DNA of 64,000 nucleotides, taken from assembly GCF_900108565.1 (NCBI RefSeq), contig NZ_LT629971.1, forward strand, positions 248,001 to 312,000, read 5' to 3'. The notes under the pieces were generated by a model. It had not been told where the DNA came from and ran no database searches. It was given only the letters and a program-made list of their open reading frames with translations. Positions within the stretch are counted from its first letter, which is position 1. The number at the start of each line of letters is the position of its first letter. The translations under genes and the position numbers were made by a program. Shown here piece after piece: positions 34,960 through 43,836 of this stretch. The DNA comes from Mycolicibacterium rutilum. Its GTDB lineage: Bacteria > Actinomycetota > Actinomycetes > Mycobacteriales > Mycobacteriaceae.

Positions 34960-35635
34960 CGGGCTGCGAGCCACCGCCGACGGCCGCTCCTCGGTCGATG
35001 TGGTCGCCGAAGCCGAGCCGCTGAACCCCGCGCCGGCCATGCCGTAACCGGTGATCGTGGCCGAGACCCGCGCCGCTTCACGGCAGGCGCTGGCGTCCTG
35101 CTGCGGTAACCGCTACTCGGTGCACGCGGAACTGGCCGCCGCCCAGGTCTGGCCAGTCATCCCGTCGGCGGGGATTTCTGTGACATGGCCACCGTCAGCG
35201 GGATCGAGGTCGCTCGGCACGGCCTTTCCCCGACGGGCTCGGGGCCCATGGGTGCGCGACAGCGTCCGCGTCATCGCTCTCGACACCACAGCATGGCCAC
35301 CGCCATGATCGGTCGTCCGCCTCGGCGCGCAAGCTACGCATCCCACCCGGACCAGCAGCCAAAGCTGCTGCACAACTACTTCAACGACGTGACACCAGTT
35401 CCTCTTCAGCCAGTCTCACACTCCATCAACCAATTCCACCGTTACGTACCCATCCGCCTACGAGCGGGTCGCTCCAGAACAGGCCCATCCAATGAACCCC
35501 ACCCCCGCGCACCGAAGACCACCACGACCACCGCCGAGGAGCCACCGTCGGCCCCTGCCAACAACTACACTGACCTCTGCTCACACGTGGAGGATTTCGG
35601 CGAGCACACCTGAGGGCCGTCGATGAGCGCGACCA
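34960..35635 (+). mobile_element. Remnant of an IS21-family element with istB deleted
   Basis: From GCGGGCTGCGAGCCACC onward the sequence follows the istA 3' part of the element at 10891-13293, but with in-frame stops and indels. At about 35545 it jumps to the last bases of istB (CCAACAACTACACTGACC) and the right terminal repeat, ending GAGCGCGACCA at 35635. About 750 bases of istB and all of the 5' half are missing. It has the same orientation as the intact copy and is a diverged relative. 34694-34959 holds nothing recognisable. Confidence 0.85.
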
Positions 35636-35724
35636 TCTCATGAAGTGCTACGAGCTTGCACATCGTGATATCCGTGGAATTTCCGACGGCCGACTTGGGA
35701 CATAGTCCGGTTCTAGCAAAAGCG

Positions 35725-36177
35725 TTAACTCATGCCGATTGATGGCCGCCCATCATCGCCCTGACCCCGCCGCGACGTCACGGTGAACTCGATCCGATCG
35801 ACTACCGCCGCCGGGTCATCATGCTCCCAGAACCTGAGAGTCACCCAGCCACTTGCGGCGAGATGCGCATCAACGATGTTGTCTCGAGCGATATTTGCCG
35901 CGATCTTCGAACGCCAGTAGGAAGAGTTCGCTCTAGGTGGCCGGTGATGCTGGTTGCATCCGTGCCAGAAGCAGCCGTCAATGAACACAGCCACCTTCGC
36001 CCGAGTGAACACCATGTCCGCTTTGAAGCGCTCGGACGTAAGCGGCCGGTAATCGACGCGGTAGCGAAGACCTCGAGCGTGAGCGCGACGCCGCACACGC
36101 AGCTCCGGTCTTGTGTCACGCCGCCGATTCGCACGCATAGCATTGCGCGTCGCTGGTGATGATGCCCAACTCTCCAC
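35725..36177 (-). CDS. vsr: Vsr very-short-patch repair endonuclease
   Basis: A 150-residue protein from GTG 36177, ten bases after the methyltransferase stop. Family hallmarks are ATRNAMRANRRRDTRPE near the N-terminus, FKADMVFTRAKVAVFIDGCFWHGC (catalytic Asp, the Phe-Trp intercalation area and a zinc His/Cys), and YWRSKIAANIARD. It nicks at T:G mismatches produced by deamination of 5-methylcytosine and so protects the sites of the adjacent methylase. Length is normal. Confidence 0.92.
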   Translation of the reverse strand: MESWASSPATRNAMRANRRRDTRPELRVRRRAHARGLRYRVDYRPLTSERFKADMVFTRAKVAVFIDGCFWHGCNQHHRPPRANSSYWRSKIAANIARDNIVDAHLAASGWVTLRFWEHDDPAAVVDRIEFTVTSRRGQGDDGRPSIGMS

Positions 36178-36187
36178 TCGTCGATCC

Positions 36188-37372
36188 CTAGGTGTCGAGT
36201 GCCTTCGCGATTTGTTCTGCCAATGCCGCAGCTAACAATGGCGGCACTGCGCTACCTACCATCTTGGCGACATGCGGCTCCGAGCCACTAAGGAAGTCGA
36301 AGTCATCGTCGAAGCTTTGCAAGCGGGCGGCCTCGCGCATCGTTATTCCGCGATCCTCTTCAGGATGCCCGAAACAACCTGAACCGAGATAGTTGCAGCT
36401 CTTTGTAATTGTCTTAGCCGGAGCGTCCCACGACAACCGACCATAGCAGTTATAATAGTGAGACTTTGGCAATAGCTCGGGCGGGAGATCTGACGTGATC
36501 ATCCCCGGCCGCATCGCACGCAATCGCTTCAGTACCATTTCGCCAGGCGTTCTAGCCACATGGTTCATGGGGGTTGCAATGTTGGACTGCATCGCCTTTG
36601 CGTAGGCGGACCGTGTCTTGCGATAACGAGACACACCACCACGACCTGCCTCTGCCTTAGCAGCCGGAGGTAGATCAGCAATAGCATCCTTGACTGTGTT
36701 TATTGGTCGCAGCCGCGATTTGACTCCGGGCTTTTCTTTACCATGTGTGGGCTCAGGCCATCGAAATCCGTCGATACTATCCTGCCAAGCGACCACAAAC
36801 GCACGCCTTCTAATCTGTGGTACGCCATAATCACTCGCCAATAAAATGCGCCATTCAGTATGGTAGCCGATCAGAGCCAGCGTACGCTGGATTTCTTGGA
36901 CAGTCGCGCCCTTTCGGGATGAAACCATTTGCGGAACATTCTCGATCAGAACCATACGAGGACGTAAAATGTCGACGAGCGCAAGGAAGTATCGGAAGAG
37001 GTCGTTCCGCGCATCATCATTATCTAGTGGGTTGCGAGTGAACGTACGCTTCCCTCCGGGGAGTATCACCTCGTGCCGGCGGTTTTGACTGAACCCCTCA
37101 CAGGGGGGACCACCCACAAGGATATCCAAGCTGCCCGGATGATCGAGGCCAAATACATTTAGCTTTCCGGCAAGTGCGCTCGGCGGAAGCGATCTGATGT
37201 CGCCCGATACGGTGACAGGATTCGAACCGTGTTTGGAATGATTATGTACGAACGTGTCCAGCGCACGCTCGTCTATGTCAGTCCCAAGTACGACATCAAA
37301 CAGGCCCGTGCGCACGAACCCGTGCGATAGTCCGCCGCATCCGGCGAAGACGTCAGCAACGGTGAATCTCAT
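36188..37372 (-). CDS. C5-cytosine DNA methyltransferase
   Basis: A 394-residue protein from ATG 37372, overlapping the preceding gene by ATGA. Motif I VADVFAGCGGLSHGF, motif IV GGPPCEGFSQNRR (catalytic Cys about residue 91), motif VI MVLIENVPQM, motif VIII area RRRAFVVAWQD, motif IX-X RLSWDAPAKTITKS and MREAARLQSFDDDF are all present in order. It methylates the 5-position of cytosine in a sequence that cannot be predicted here. It forms one operon with a nuclease and ATPase pair upstream and Vsr downstream. Lower G+C than the surroundings points to transfer. Confidence 0.93.
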   Translation of the reverse strand: MRFTVADVFAGCGGLSHGFVRTGLFDVVLGTDIDERALDTFVHNHSKHGSNPVTVSGDIRSLPPSALAGKLNVFGLDHPGSLDILVGGPPCEGFSQNRRHEVILPGGKRTFTRNPLDNDDARNDLFRYFLALVDILRPRMVLIENVPQMVSSRKGATVQEIQRTLALIGYHTEWRILLASDYGVPQIRRRAFVVAWQDSIDGFRWPEPTHGKEKPGVKSRLRPINTVKDAIADLPPAAKAEAGRGGVSRYRKTRSAYAKAMQSNIATPMNHVARTPGEMVLKRLRAMRPGMITSDLPPELLPKSHYYNCYGRLSWDAPAKTITKSCNYLGSGCFGHPEEDRGITMREAARLQSFDDDFDFLSGSEPHVAKMVGSAVPPLLAAALAEQIAKALDT

Positions 37373-39021
37373 GCAGCACCTCCGCGTTGGTTGTCCAGAA
37401 ATGAACCGATGATTTCCTCCATCATCGCTGTGTTCTTCGGCAGCATTGGAACACCACCAACACGCACCGCGTGCCAACTCCGAAAGAAGCGGTGGTTGCG
37501 ATACCGTGCGGAATCGCGGCCAGGGAACGCGATCAAACCCCCGTGAGCGATCTGACGGTACGGCGGCTGAGTATGCACAATCGCATCGCGATAACGGTGT
37601 ATCACGTTTATGTCCGCGGCGAGCGGTCCAGGCGTACCGAATCGCGCCACATACTCGCTGTCGTTTTGAATCCTGTATTTCGCGTCTATTATCAGCATCC
37701 GGTCGACGTTATCGATCCAGATGACGGAGTCGGGCCGTTGATCCGTTGTCGGCAGCCCAACAAACGCACGGTTATACTCACACCTGACTTCTTCACCCGC
37801 GTCGTCCTGCAGCGTAATCCGAGATCGCCGACCTGCCACCATCACAAGCTGAGAACCAACTCGCTGCACTAAAGGCTCGCCAACGGAGGTCACCTTGGCA
37901 TAGCGCCGACGCAATATCTCGACTATTCGCAGAAAAACCCAGTACTCGTACAGCGTCGGAAGATCTTTCAATCCAACGAGCGCGGCACCCTGCAACGGGA
38001 TAAGAGAATTCCTCAAGGCACGGAGGTGACGAAAGGCACCCTCATACAACGGATCTCGGAGGTTTGTCTGCAGATTTGGCAGGTGCATTACAGGTGGGAT
38101 ATGCGCGAGGGCATTCGACCAGTCGGTAACCCGATGTAAGAGCTGATCAACATATGCGCTGAGATCGCTATTCAAAAGTTGATACCATTCTGCAGCAGTA
38201 ACGCTGAGAACAACCCCGCGCAGCTGGTCGACTTCCCATCGCAGGTGTCCGTTGAGTGGAGTGGCTTCAGAGTCACACACTTGCTGGACCAGGACGGGCC
38301 GACTCTGCCGATTCTGCGCCTGATGGCGGCGTGATATCGGCCGTGCATTTCGTAGCCGATCTGACATAAGGACCCGAATGCTGCGGTCGACGCGTCGCCG
38401 TAGCATCGGAAGCAATCTTTGCATCTTTTCTGTGAGATCATCGAGTTCGCGACACACCAACGCCATCCATTCAAGCGCCGTCGTCTGACTATTCTGCGAA
38501 GTAGTCTCAAATCCCGCACCGGCAGCACCCGATACGGAGGCCGTCAGCATCGGCGCGATCCTTTCCAGGTCAGCTCGAATCGCGGCAAAATCTTTTCGGT
38601 AATCTAGCTTCGTCGGGAAAGATTCGAGTTCGATCGTCAACTGCCCGTTCGGTGTTGACCACTGCCAGTGAACATCGCCAACCGCCCCGCGATATTGCAA
38701 GGTGAAGTGCTGGAAAGTCCCTTGCCGGAAAACTGCTCTCACGGTAGCCCGATTAGGCGCCGTGGAAAGAGTAGACGGAAGCGGACCATCAATGTAGACG
38801 TCAATTGTGTCGTTCTCTTGCACCAGAGGTCGCGCGACTATCGCGGAGCCTTCAGCGTCGATTGCCATCTCTAGGCTGTGCGCAATGACTGAGAGTGAGG
38901 CGGGGTCGACTCCGCGAAAAGCCAAGCGCGTTGGCGTGAATGGCGGCCTTGCCGTACTAGTCAAAGCGCGTAAGGTGTAGCCTTTCCAAGATACTGTCAG
39001 AAACTGCCGCTTCATCACCAT
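37369..39021 (-). CDS. DUF2357 / PD-(D/E)XK restriction nuclease (McrC-like)
   Basis: A 550-residue protein. The N-terminal half is beta-rich DUF2357-like (RLAFRGVDPASLSVIAHSLE, VYIDGPLPSTLS). A helical middle follows, then LPTLYEYWVFLRIVEILRR and the nuclease core RPDSVIWIDNVDRMLIIDAKYR (D...D-x-K, about residue 445). This is the McrC-like partner of McrB-type ATPases in systems such as LlaJI. Start ATG 39021 overlaps the ATPase stop; ATG 39015 is an alternative. It ends overlapping the methyltransferase start, so the four genes are tightly coupled. Confidence 0.85.
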   Translation of the reverse strand: MVMKRQFLTVSWKGYTLRALTSTARPPFTPTRLAFRGVDPASLSVIAHSLEMAIDAEGSAIVARPLVQENDTIDVYIDGPLPSTLSTAPNRATVRAVFRQGTFQHFTLQYRGAVGDVHWQWSTPNGQLTIELESFPTKLDYRKDFAAIRADLERIAPMLTASVSGAAGAGFETTSQNSQTTALEWMALVCRELDDLTEKMQRLLPMLRRRVDRSIRVLMSDRLRNARPISRRHQAQNRQSRPVLVQQVCDSEATPLNGHLRWEVDQLRGVVLSVTAAEWYQLLNSDLSAYVDQLLHRVTDWSNALAHIPPVMHLPNLQTNLRDPLYEGAFRHLRALRNSLIPLQGAALVGLKDLPTLYEYWVFLRIVEILRRRYAKVTSVGEPLVQRVGSQLVMVAGRRSRITLQDDAGEEVRCEYNRAFVGLPTTDQRPDSVIWIDNVDRMLIIDAKYRIQNDSEYVARFGTPGPLAADINVIHRYRDAIVHTQPPYRQIAHGGLIAFPGRDSARYRNHRFFRSWHAVRVGGVPMLPKNTAMMEEIIGSFLDNQRGGAA

Positions 39022-40412
39022 GAGTCGAAATACCCGAGCGCTAAGGCCTGTTCGAGCATGGATACCAGCTTCTCAACGGTGCGCGGGAAGCGGCTGTCGG
39101 GAATTCGAGATCGAGCAATCTCGGGCGTGATCTCATCGGCGTCGGAATCGATGTCCAATAGCAACCCGACCAGACCGCGCAGAGCGGCAATAGCCGACTG
39201 TGTCGAACCTTGCCACTTAGGTACCACGCATGAGCGAAGGCCGATGTCAACGACGGCCGGCCTCGTCAACACGTCTGACAGTTGGTGCCTCTCGGCGAGC
39301 GTCACCATATTGAGCAACGCGTCACGCTGACGGTACGCTATCGGGCCGCCGAGTGCGCGGGAGTACACATTGATGGCGTCGAGTAGATCGCCGAGCTCAG
39401 CTACCAGGCCGTCGGGGAGAGTGAGGTCCCTGAGCGCACGAGGACGGTCTGAGAGGAGATCCCGCACTGCTGCGAACGTCGATGGCGCCTGCCCCGTTGC
39501 CGTAGCTGTTGCGCTTGGGACGCTCGAAAGATCAACGTGGTGAAGGTCGTACACTGCCGCACGGTCAAGCACTTTTGGGCTAAGGGGGCGCGTCGTCTCG
39601 TCAATGTTCACAGTCCCGATAAGAAATACTTGATCTGAGAGATCAATTCGAGGTAAGTCAATCCCTTCCGGGACCGGTGGCAGCTGGACGACGTCAGACC
39701 GGTAGTGTCCGTTAGCATTCCGCTGCCACCCCTCCCCCGCGCTGAGCACTTCGGCTAGGTAGTACTCAGGTGACGCCAGGTTCATCTCATCAAACCGGAT
39801 GAAGTGCAGGTTGGTATCGCTCTGTGCAGCGATGAGAGCCGATGTCAAGATTCCCGGTATGAAGGTTTGCGAGGTCTCAGAGAAATATCCGAGTGTGTCC
39901 TCGGAGGAAAGCCAATTCGGCTTCACTTGGATGTCGTGTAGTACCCCACCTAAAGCGTTGCACAGGTGACGCACAACGCTACTCTTTCCAGTGCCCGATG
40001 GGCCGGACAATATAAGCCACTGTCGTGCGGCCATCATGAGCAAAATGGATGCTATCTCTTCGATTCCACACAAGTAGCCATGATCCTCGAGATAGTCGCG
40101 CAGCAACTTGACCTCTTGGCTGACGCCGCTCAGCACGAGGCCCGTTTCACCGTCTGAACTGGCAGCGAACGCAAGCCTGGAACCAGGGCGGCTGTAGACG
40201 GCTATCAGCCGGCCTTTACTCTCGGGGACCTGCGACTTGACTCGCCCAACTTCCTCGATCAAGCCATCGCGCCGTGCTTTGTTGAACACCGGGGCGATCG
40301 CACGCGGAGAGACGCCCTCGCCAAGCAGCGGCCTTACGTCGTCCGGTGTGAAAGTCTCCCTATCTGCCGCCAGCTGGCGCACGATCTCATAGATATCGTC
40401 AGTCGATGTCAC
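39015..40412 (-). CDS. McrB-type AAA+ ATPase of restriction system
   Basis: A 465-residue protein from GTG 40412 with GGAGGTGAC upstream. An N-terminal winged-helix-like part (PDDVRPLLGEGVSPRAIAPVFNKARRDGLIEEVGRV) of about 70 residues could bind DNA. The AAA+ core has LILSGPSGTGKSSVVRHL, FIRFDEMNLASPEYYLAEVL (Walker B) and IGTVNIDETTRPLSPKVLDRA, an McrB-like sensor region. It would power the downstream DUF2357 nuclease. It starts an operon ATPase-nuclease-methyltransferase-vsr on the minus strand. Confidence 0.85.
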   Translation of the reverse strand: MTSTDDIYEIVRQLAADRETFTPDDVRPLLGEGVSPRAIAPVFNKARRDGLIEEVGRVKSQVPESKGRLIAVYSRPGSRLAFAASSDGETGLVLSGVSQEVKLLRDYLEDHGYLCGIEEIASILLMMAARQWLILSGPSGTGKSSVVRHLCNALGGVLHDIQVKPNWLSSEDTLGYFSETSQTFIPGILTSALIAAQSDTNLHFIRFDEMNLASPEYYLAEVLSAGEGWQRNANGHYRSDVVQLPPVPEGIDLPRIDLSDQVFLIGTVNIDETTRPLSPKVLDRAAVYDLHHVDLSSVPSATATATGQAPSTFAAVRDLLSDRPRALRDLTLPDGLVAELGDLLDAINVYSRALGGPIAYRQRDALLNMVTLAERHQLSDVLTRPAVVDIGLRSCVVPKWQGSTQSAIAALRGLVGLLLDIDSDADEITPEIARSRIPDSRFPRTVEKLVSMLEQALALGYFDSW

Positions 40413-40630
40413 GTCACCTCCTTCGCACGTGAAGGATAATGCTGCCTACCGACAAGTTAGCCGCAACGGGTTGATAAGCGTGGTTGGCGCACCGGAGCCG
40501 GGCGCCATGTCTTTCCGTCTCCGACGGGACTCCAGCGCGTAGCTCTCGAGGAATCACACCTAGCTTTCGATCGATGGATCGTAGTCGCGGTACGGAGTAT
40601 CACCCGTCATTTCACCGCGAACATTTCGGC

Positions 40631-41017
40631 GCAATGAAGGATGAGCCTCACTCTGGCATAATACCGCGCGTGGGTTCGCTACATGATTCCGAGATGGACT
40701 GGCCCTACTCCTTGCCCAAGCATGATCCACGGCACGGAACGGTGAACGGCTATGGCAATTTGGGTTGCAGATGCGCGGCATGCAGAGCCGCGAGCAGCGC
40801 AAATCATCGTGAGTACCTCGCACGAGTTCGAGCGGAAGGCCGGGTGCTAAGTCAACACGGGACCGAGACAGCGTATGCGTCAGGATGCCGGTGTGATGCC
40901 TGTCGGCTGGAGCATAACGCCAGGAGTCGCGACTACAAGCGTCGACGCGCAGAGCGTGAACGTAGTAGCCAACTTCCTACATCGGGTGATCGAGCATCGG
41001 GGCAATCGACCGCCTAA
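40631..41017 (+). CDS. Small protein with two CxC-xxC repeats, phage-like
   Basis: A 128-residue protein if ATG 40631 is used; the frame is open further upstream. It contains two copies of a motif: HGTVNGYGNLGCRCAACR and, 43 residues on, HGTETAYASGCRCDACR, each followed by an NxR/YxR basic helix (SANHREYLARVRAEG, NARSRDYKRRRA). The Cys pairs suggest two small zinc-binding units with basic tails, plausible for DNA or RNA binding. Similar GCRCxxCR modules occur in actinophage proteins. It is divergent from the restriction operon. Confidence 0.6.
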   Translation, partial: AMKDEPHSGIIPRVGSLHDSEMDWPYSLPKHDPRHGTVNGYGNLGCRCAACRAASSANHREYLARVRAEGRVLSQHGTETAYASGCRCDACRLEHNARSRDYKRRRAERERSSQLPTSGDRASGQSTA

Positions 41018-41185
41018 TTACACGTAGGAACAACGAGACGCCGCGTCGCTTCTGAGCGCTTGGCATCGCGCACTTCCAGATACCGGCGATCCGTTTGCTT
41101 CACGCTCTTCGGTCGCCTCAGCGCATTCAGGTTTGTGCTCCACCCGTTGATCGCTTCAACAGAATGCGATGTCGAATCAGCATTA

Positions 41186-41219
41186 ATCATGCCTCAATCG
41201 GTCTTGGACAGGCATTGAT
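41186..41219. promoter_or_regulatory. Inverted repeat upstream of aldarate genes
   Basis: ATCATGCCT (41186-41194) and AGGCATTGAT (41210-41219) form an inverted repeat with one extra base, 51 bases before the dehydrogenase start. Suitable for a LysR or IclR-type regulator. The rest of 41018-41269 shows no other feature. Confidence 0.35.
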
Positions 41220-41269
41220 CGCACACCTAGCGTGGTGGGCAGGTAACCGACCTCGACGGCTAGGAAGAC

Positions 41270-42868
41270 ATGACTGCCACCATCCCCGAGACCACCGGCC
41301 TCACCGGGCAGATGCTCATCGCCGGCACGCCCGTCCGCGGAACCGGCACCCCCATCCACGCCTTGAACCCCGCCACCGGCGAGACCCTCGAGCCCGCCTA
41401 CCACTACGGCGACGCCTCGAACGTCGACGCCGCCTGCGCCGCCGCCGCCGAGGCTTTCCCGGCCTACCGCGCCACCACCGCCGAAGCCCGCGCCCAGTTC
41501 CTCGAAGCCATCGCCGCCAACATCGAGGCCGCCAAAGACGCCATCATCGCCCGCGCCACCGCCGAGTCCGGCCTGCCGACCGCCCGCATCACCGGCGAGG
41601 TCGGCCGCACCACCGGCCAGCTCCGCCTCTTCGCCGCCGTCCTGCGCGAAGGTTCCTGGAACCACGCCGTCATCGACCCGGCCCAACCCGACCGCCAGCC
41701 CGCGCCGCGCCCCGACATCCGCCAGCGCTCCATCCCGCTCGGACCCGTCGCCGTCTTCGGCGCCTCCAACTTCCCGCTCGCCTTCTCCGTCGCCGGCGGC
41801 GACACCGCCTCCGCCCTGGCCGCCGGCTGCCCCGTCGTCGTCAAAGGCCACGACGCCCACCCCGGCACCTCCGAACTCGTCGGCCGCGCCATCACCGACG
41901 CCGTCGCCGCCTCCGGCCTGCCCGCCGGCACCTTCTCCCTGCTCTTCGGCGACGGCCCCGACCTCGGCACCGCCCTGGTCACCGACCCCCGCATCAAGGC
42001 CGTCGGCTTCACCGGATCCCGTTCCGGCGGAACCGCTCTCGTCGCCGCTGCGGCCCGCCGCCCCGAGCCCATCCCCGTCTACGCCGAGATGAGCTCCATC
42101 AACCCCGTCTTCCTGCTCGACGGCGCACTCGCCACCCGCGGTGCCGATCTCGGCAAGGCCTTCGTCGCATCCCTGACCATGGGCTCGGGCCAGTTCTGCA
42201 CCAACCCCGGTCTCGTCATCGCCGTCGACGGCGCTGGCCTCGACGCCTTCGTCACCGCCGCCCGTGACGCGCTCGCCGACGCGCCGGCCACGCCGATGCT
42301 CACGCCCGGCATCGCGACCAACTACACCACCGGCGTGGACGCCCTGGGCAAGCACGCCGAGCTCGTCGGCCGCGGCCAGGCCGCCGAGACCGAATGTGCC
42401 TGCCACGCCGCGCTGTTCACCACCGACGCCGCCACCTTCCTGAAGTCCGAAGCACTGCAGGACGAAATCTTCGGCGCCTCCAGCCTCATCGTCCGCTGCA
42501 AGGACGCCGCCGAGATGCGCGCCGTCGTCGACAACATCGAGGGCCAGCTCACCGCCACGGTGCACGCGGACGAGTCCGATTTCGACGCCGCCCGCGACCT
42601 GCTGCCAACCCTCGAACTCAAGGCCGGCCGCATCCTGTTCGACGGCTGGCCCACCGGCGTCGAGGTCAACTACGCCATGGTCCACGGCGGCCCCTACCCC
42701 GCCACCTCCGACTCGCGCAGTACGTCCGTCGGCGCCCGCGCCATCGAACGGTTCCTGCGTCCCGTCTGTTACCAGGACGTGCCAAAGGCATTGCTGCCCA
42801 GCGTTCTTACCGACGACAACCCCGACCAGCTGTGGCGCCGCATCGACGGCCAGCTCACCCGCGACTGA
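41270..42868 (+). CDS. 2-oxoglutarate (ketoglutaric) semialdehyde dehydrogenase
   Basis: A 532-residue aldehyde dehydrogenase. Catalytic Cys lies in GSGQFCTNPG, the general base Glu in VYAEMSSINP, the nicotinamide site in GPVAVFGASNFPLAFS with VVKGHDAHPGTSE, and FTGSRSGG in the Rossmann region. The form with FGASNFPLAFSVAGGDTASALAAGCPVVVKGH is typical of KGSA dehydrogenases. It oxidises 2-oxoglutarate semialdehyde to 2-oxoglutarate, the last step of the glucarate pathway. It lies directly upstream of the dehydratase that makes its substrate. Confidence 0.9.
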   Translation: MTATIPETTGLTGQMLIAGTPVRGTGTPIHALNPATGETLEPAYHYGDASNVDAACAAAAEAFPAYRATTAEARAQFLEAIAANIEAAKDAIIARATAESGLPTARITGEVGRTTGQLRLFAAVLREGSWNHAVIDPAQPDRQPAPRPDIRQRSIPLGPVAVFGASNFPLAFSVAGGDTASALAAGCPVVVKGHDAHPGTSELVGRAITDAVAASGLPAGTFSLLFGDGPDLGTALVTDPRIKAVGFTGSRSGGTALVAAAARRPEPIPVYAEMSSINPVFLLDGALATRGADLGKAFVASLTMGSGQFCTNPGLVIAVDGAGLDAFVTAARDALADAPATPMLTPGIATNYTTGVDALGKHAELVGRGQAAETECACHAALFTTDAATFLKSEALQDEIFGASSLIVRCKDAAEMRAVVDNIEGQLTATVHADESDFDAARDLLPTLELKAGRILFDGWPTGVEVNYAMVHGGPYPATSDSRSTSVGARAIERFLRPVCYQDVPKALLPSVLTDDNPDQLWRRIDGQLTRD

Positions 42869-42904
42869 CCACCCTCACCACCACTCATCAAGGAGCTCCG
42901 CCCG

Positions 42905-43834
42905 ATGCACCCCACCTTTAACGGTGTCCTGTTCTTCCCCGTCACCCCCTTCACCGAGGACGGCCAGGTCGACCTGGACCTGCTCGCCCGCCACCTCGCC
43001 AAGGGTGTCGACGCCGGACCGGGCGGCGTGTTCATCGCCTGCGGCACAGGCGAATTCCACGCGCTGGAACCGCACGAGTTCGGTGATGTCGTGCGCACCG
43101 CCGTCGAGGTCGTCGCGGGCCGGGTGCCCGTCTACGCCGGCACCGGCGGCGCACTGGCCCAGGCGAAACTGTTCGCCAAGGCCGCCAAACAGGCCGGCGC
43201 CGACGGCCTGCTGCTTCTGCCGCCCTACCTCGTCGAGATGCCGCAGGCCGGGCTCGTCGCCTACACCCGCGAGGTCGCCGCGGTCACCGACCTGCCGCTG
43301 ATCGTCTACAACCGCAACAACGCCCGCTTCACCGAGGCCTCCGCCGTCGAGGTCGCCAAGATCCCCACCGTCGTCGGATTCAAAGACGGCACCGGCGATC
43401 TCGACAAGGTCGCCCGCATCGTGCGCGCCGTCACCGACACCGTCGACAAGGGCTTCCTGTTCTTCAACGGCATGCCCACCGCCGAGGCCACCCAGCAGGC
43501 CTACCGCGCCATCGGAGTGCCGCTGTACTCGTCGGCGACCTTCGCCTTCGCACCCGACCTGTCGCTGGCCTTCTACAACGCGCTCGAAGCCGGCAACGAC
43601 CACCTCGTGAACAAGCTGTCGGCCGCGTTCTTCCATCCGCTGGTGCGGCTCCGTGACTCGGTCCCGGGATACGCCGTCTCCCTCGTCAAGGCCGGCGTCG
43701 CGATGGAGGGCGTCCCAGTCGGGCCGGTCCGCCCGCCGCTGGTGATGCCCAACTCCGACGACCGGACCGAACTGCAGTCGATCATCGCCGCCGGCCGCGC
43801 GGTCCTCGCCGAGGCGCTCATCGAGGCGGTCTGA
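42905..43834 (+). CDS. kdgD: 5-dehydro-4-deoxyglucarate dehydratase
   Basis: A 309-residue protein of the dihydrodipicolinate synthase/aldolase superfamily. Start ATG 42905 has AAGGAG 14 bases upstream. GVFIACGTGEFHALEPHEF and VPVYAGTGGALAQAK are the substrate loops, LIVYNRNNARF carries the Tyr, and VVGFKDGTGDL has the Schiff-base Lys. It dehydrates and decarboxylates 5-dehydro-4-deoxy-D-glucarate to 2-oxoglutarate semialdehyde. Sandwiched between the semialdehyde dehydrogenase and a glucarate-dehydratase-like gene. Confidence 0.92.
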   Translation: MHPTFNGVLFFPVTPFTEDGQVDLDLLARHLAKGVDAGPGGVFIACGTGEFHALEPHEFGDVVRTAVEVVAGRVPVYAGTGGALAQAKLFAKAAKQAGADGLLLLPPYLVEMPQAGLVAYTREVAAVTDLPLIVYNRNNARFTEASAVEVAKIPTVVGFKDGTGDLDKVARIVRAVTDTVDKGFLFFNGMPTAEATQQAYRAIGVPLYSSATFAFAPDLSLAFYNALEAGNDHLVNKLSAAFFHPLVRLRDSVPGYAVSLVKAGVAMEGVPVGPVRPPLVMPNSDDRTELQSIIAAGRAVLAEALIEAV

Positions 43835-43836
43835 CG

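Noticed and set aside
41183..42685. Long antisense frame (500 residues) over the semialdehyde dehydrogenase gene
   Set aside because: Low-complexity Gly/Ala/Asp-rich translation, no family motif, mirror of a clear gene; such frames arise from high third-position G+C. The same holds for long antisense frames at 50619-52331, 53968-55290 and 61091-63052.
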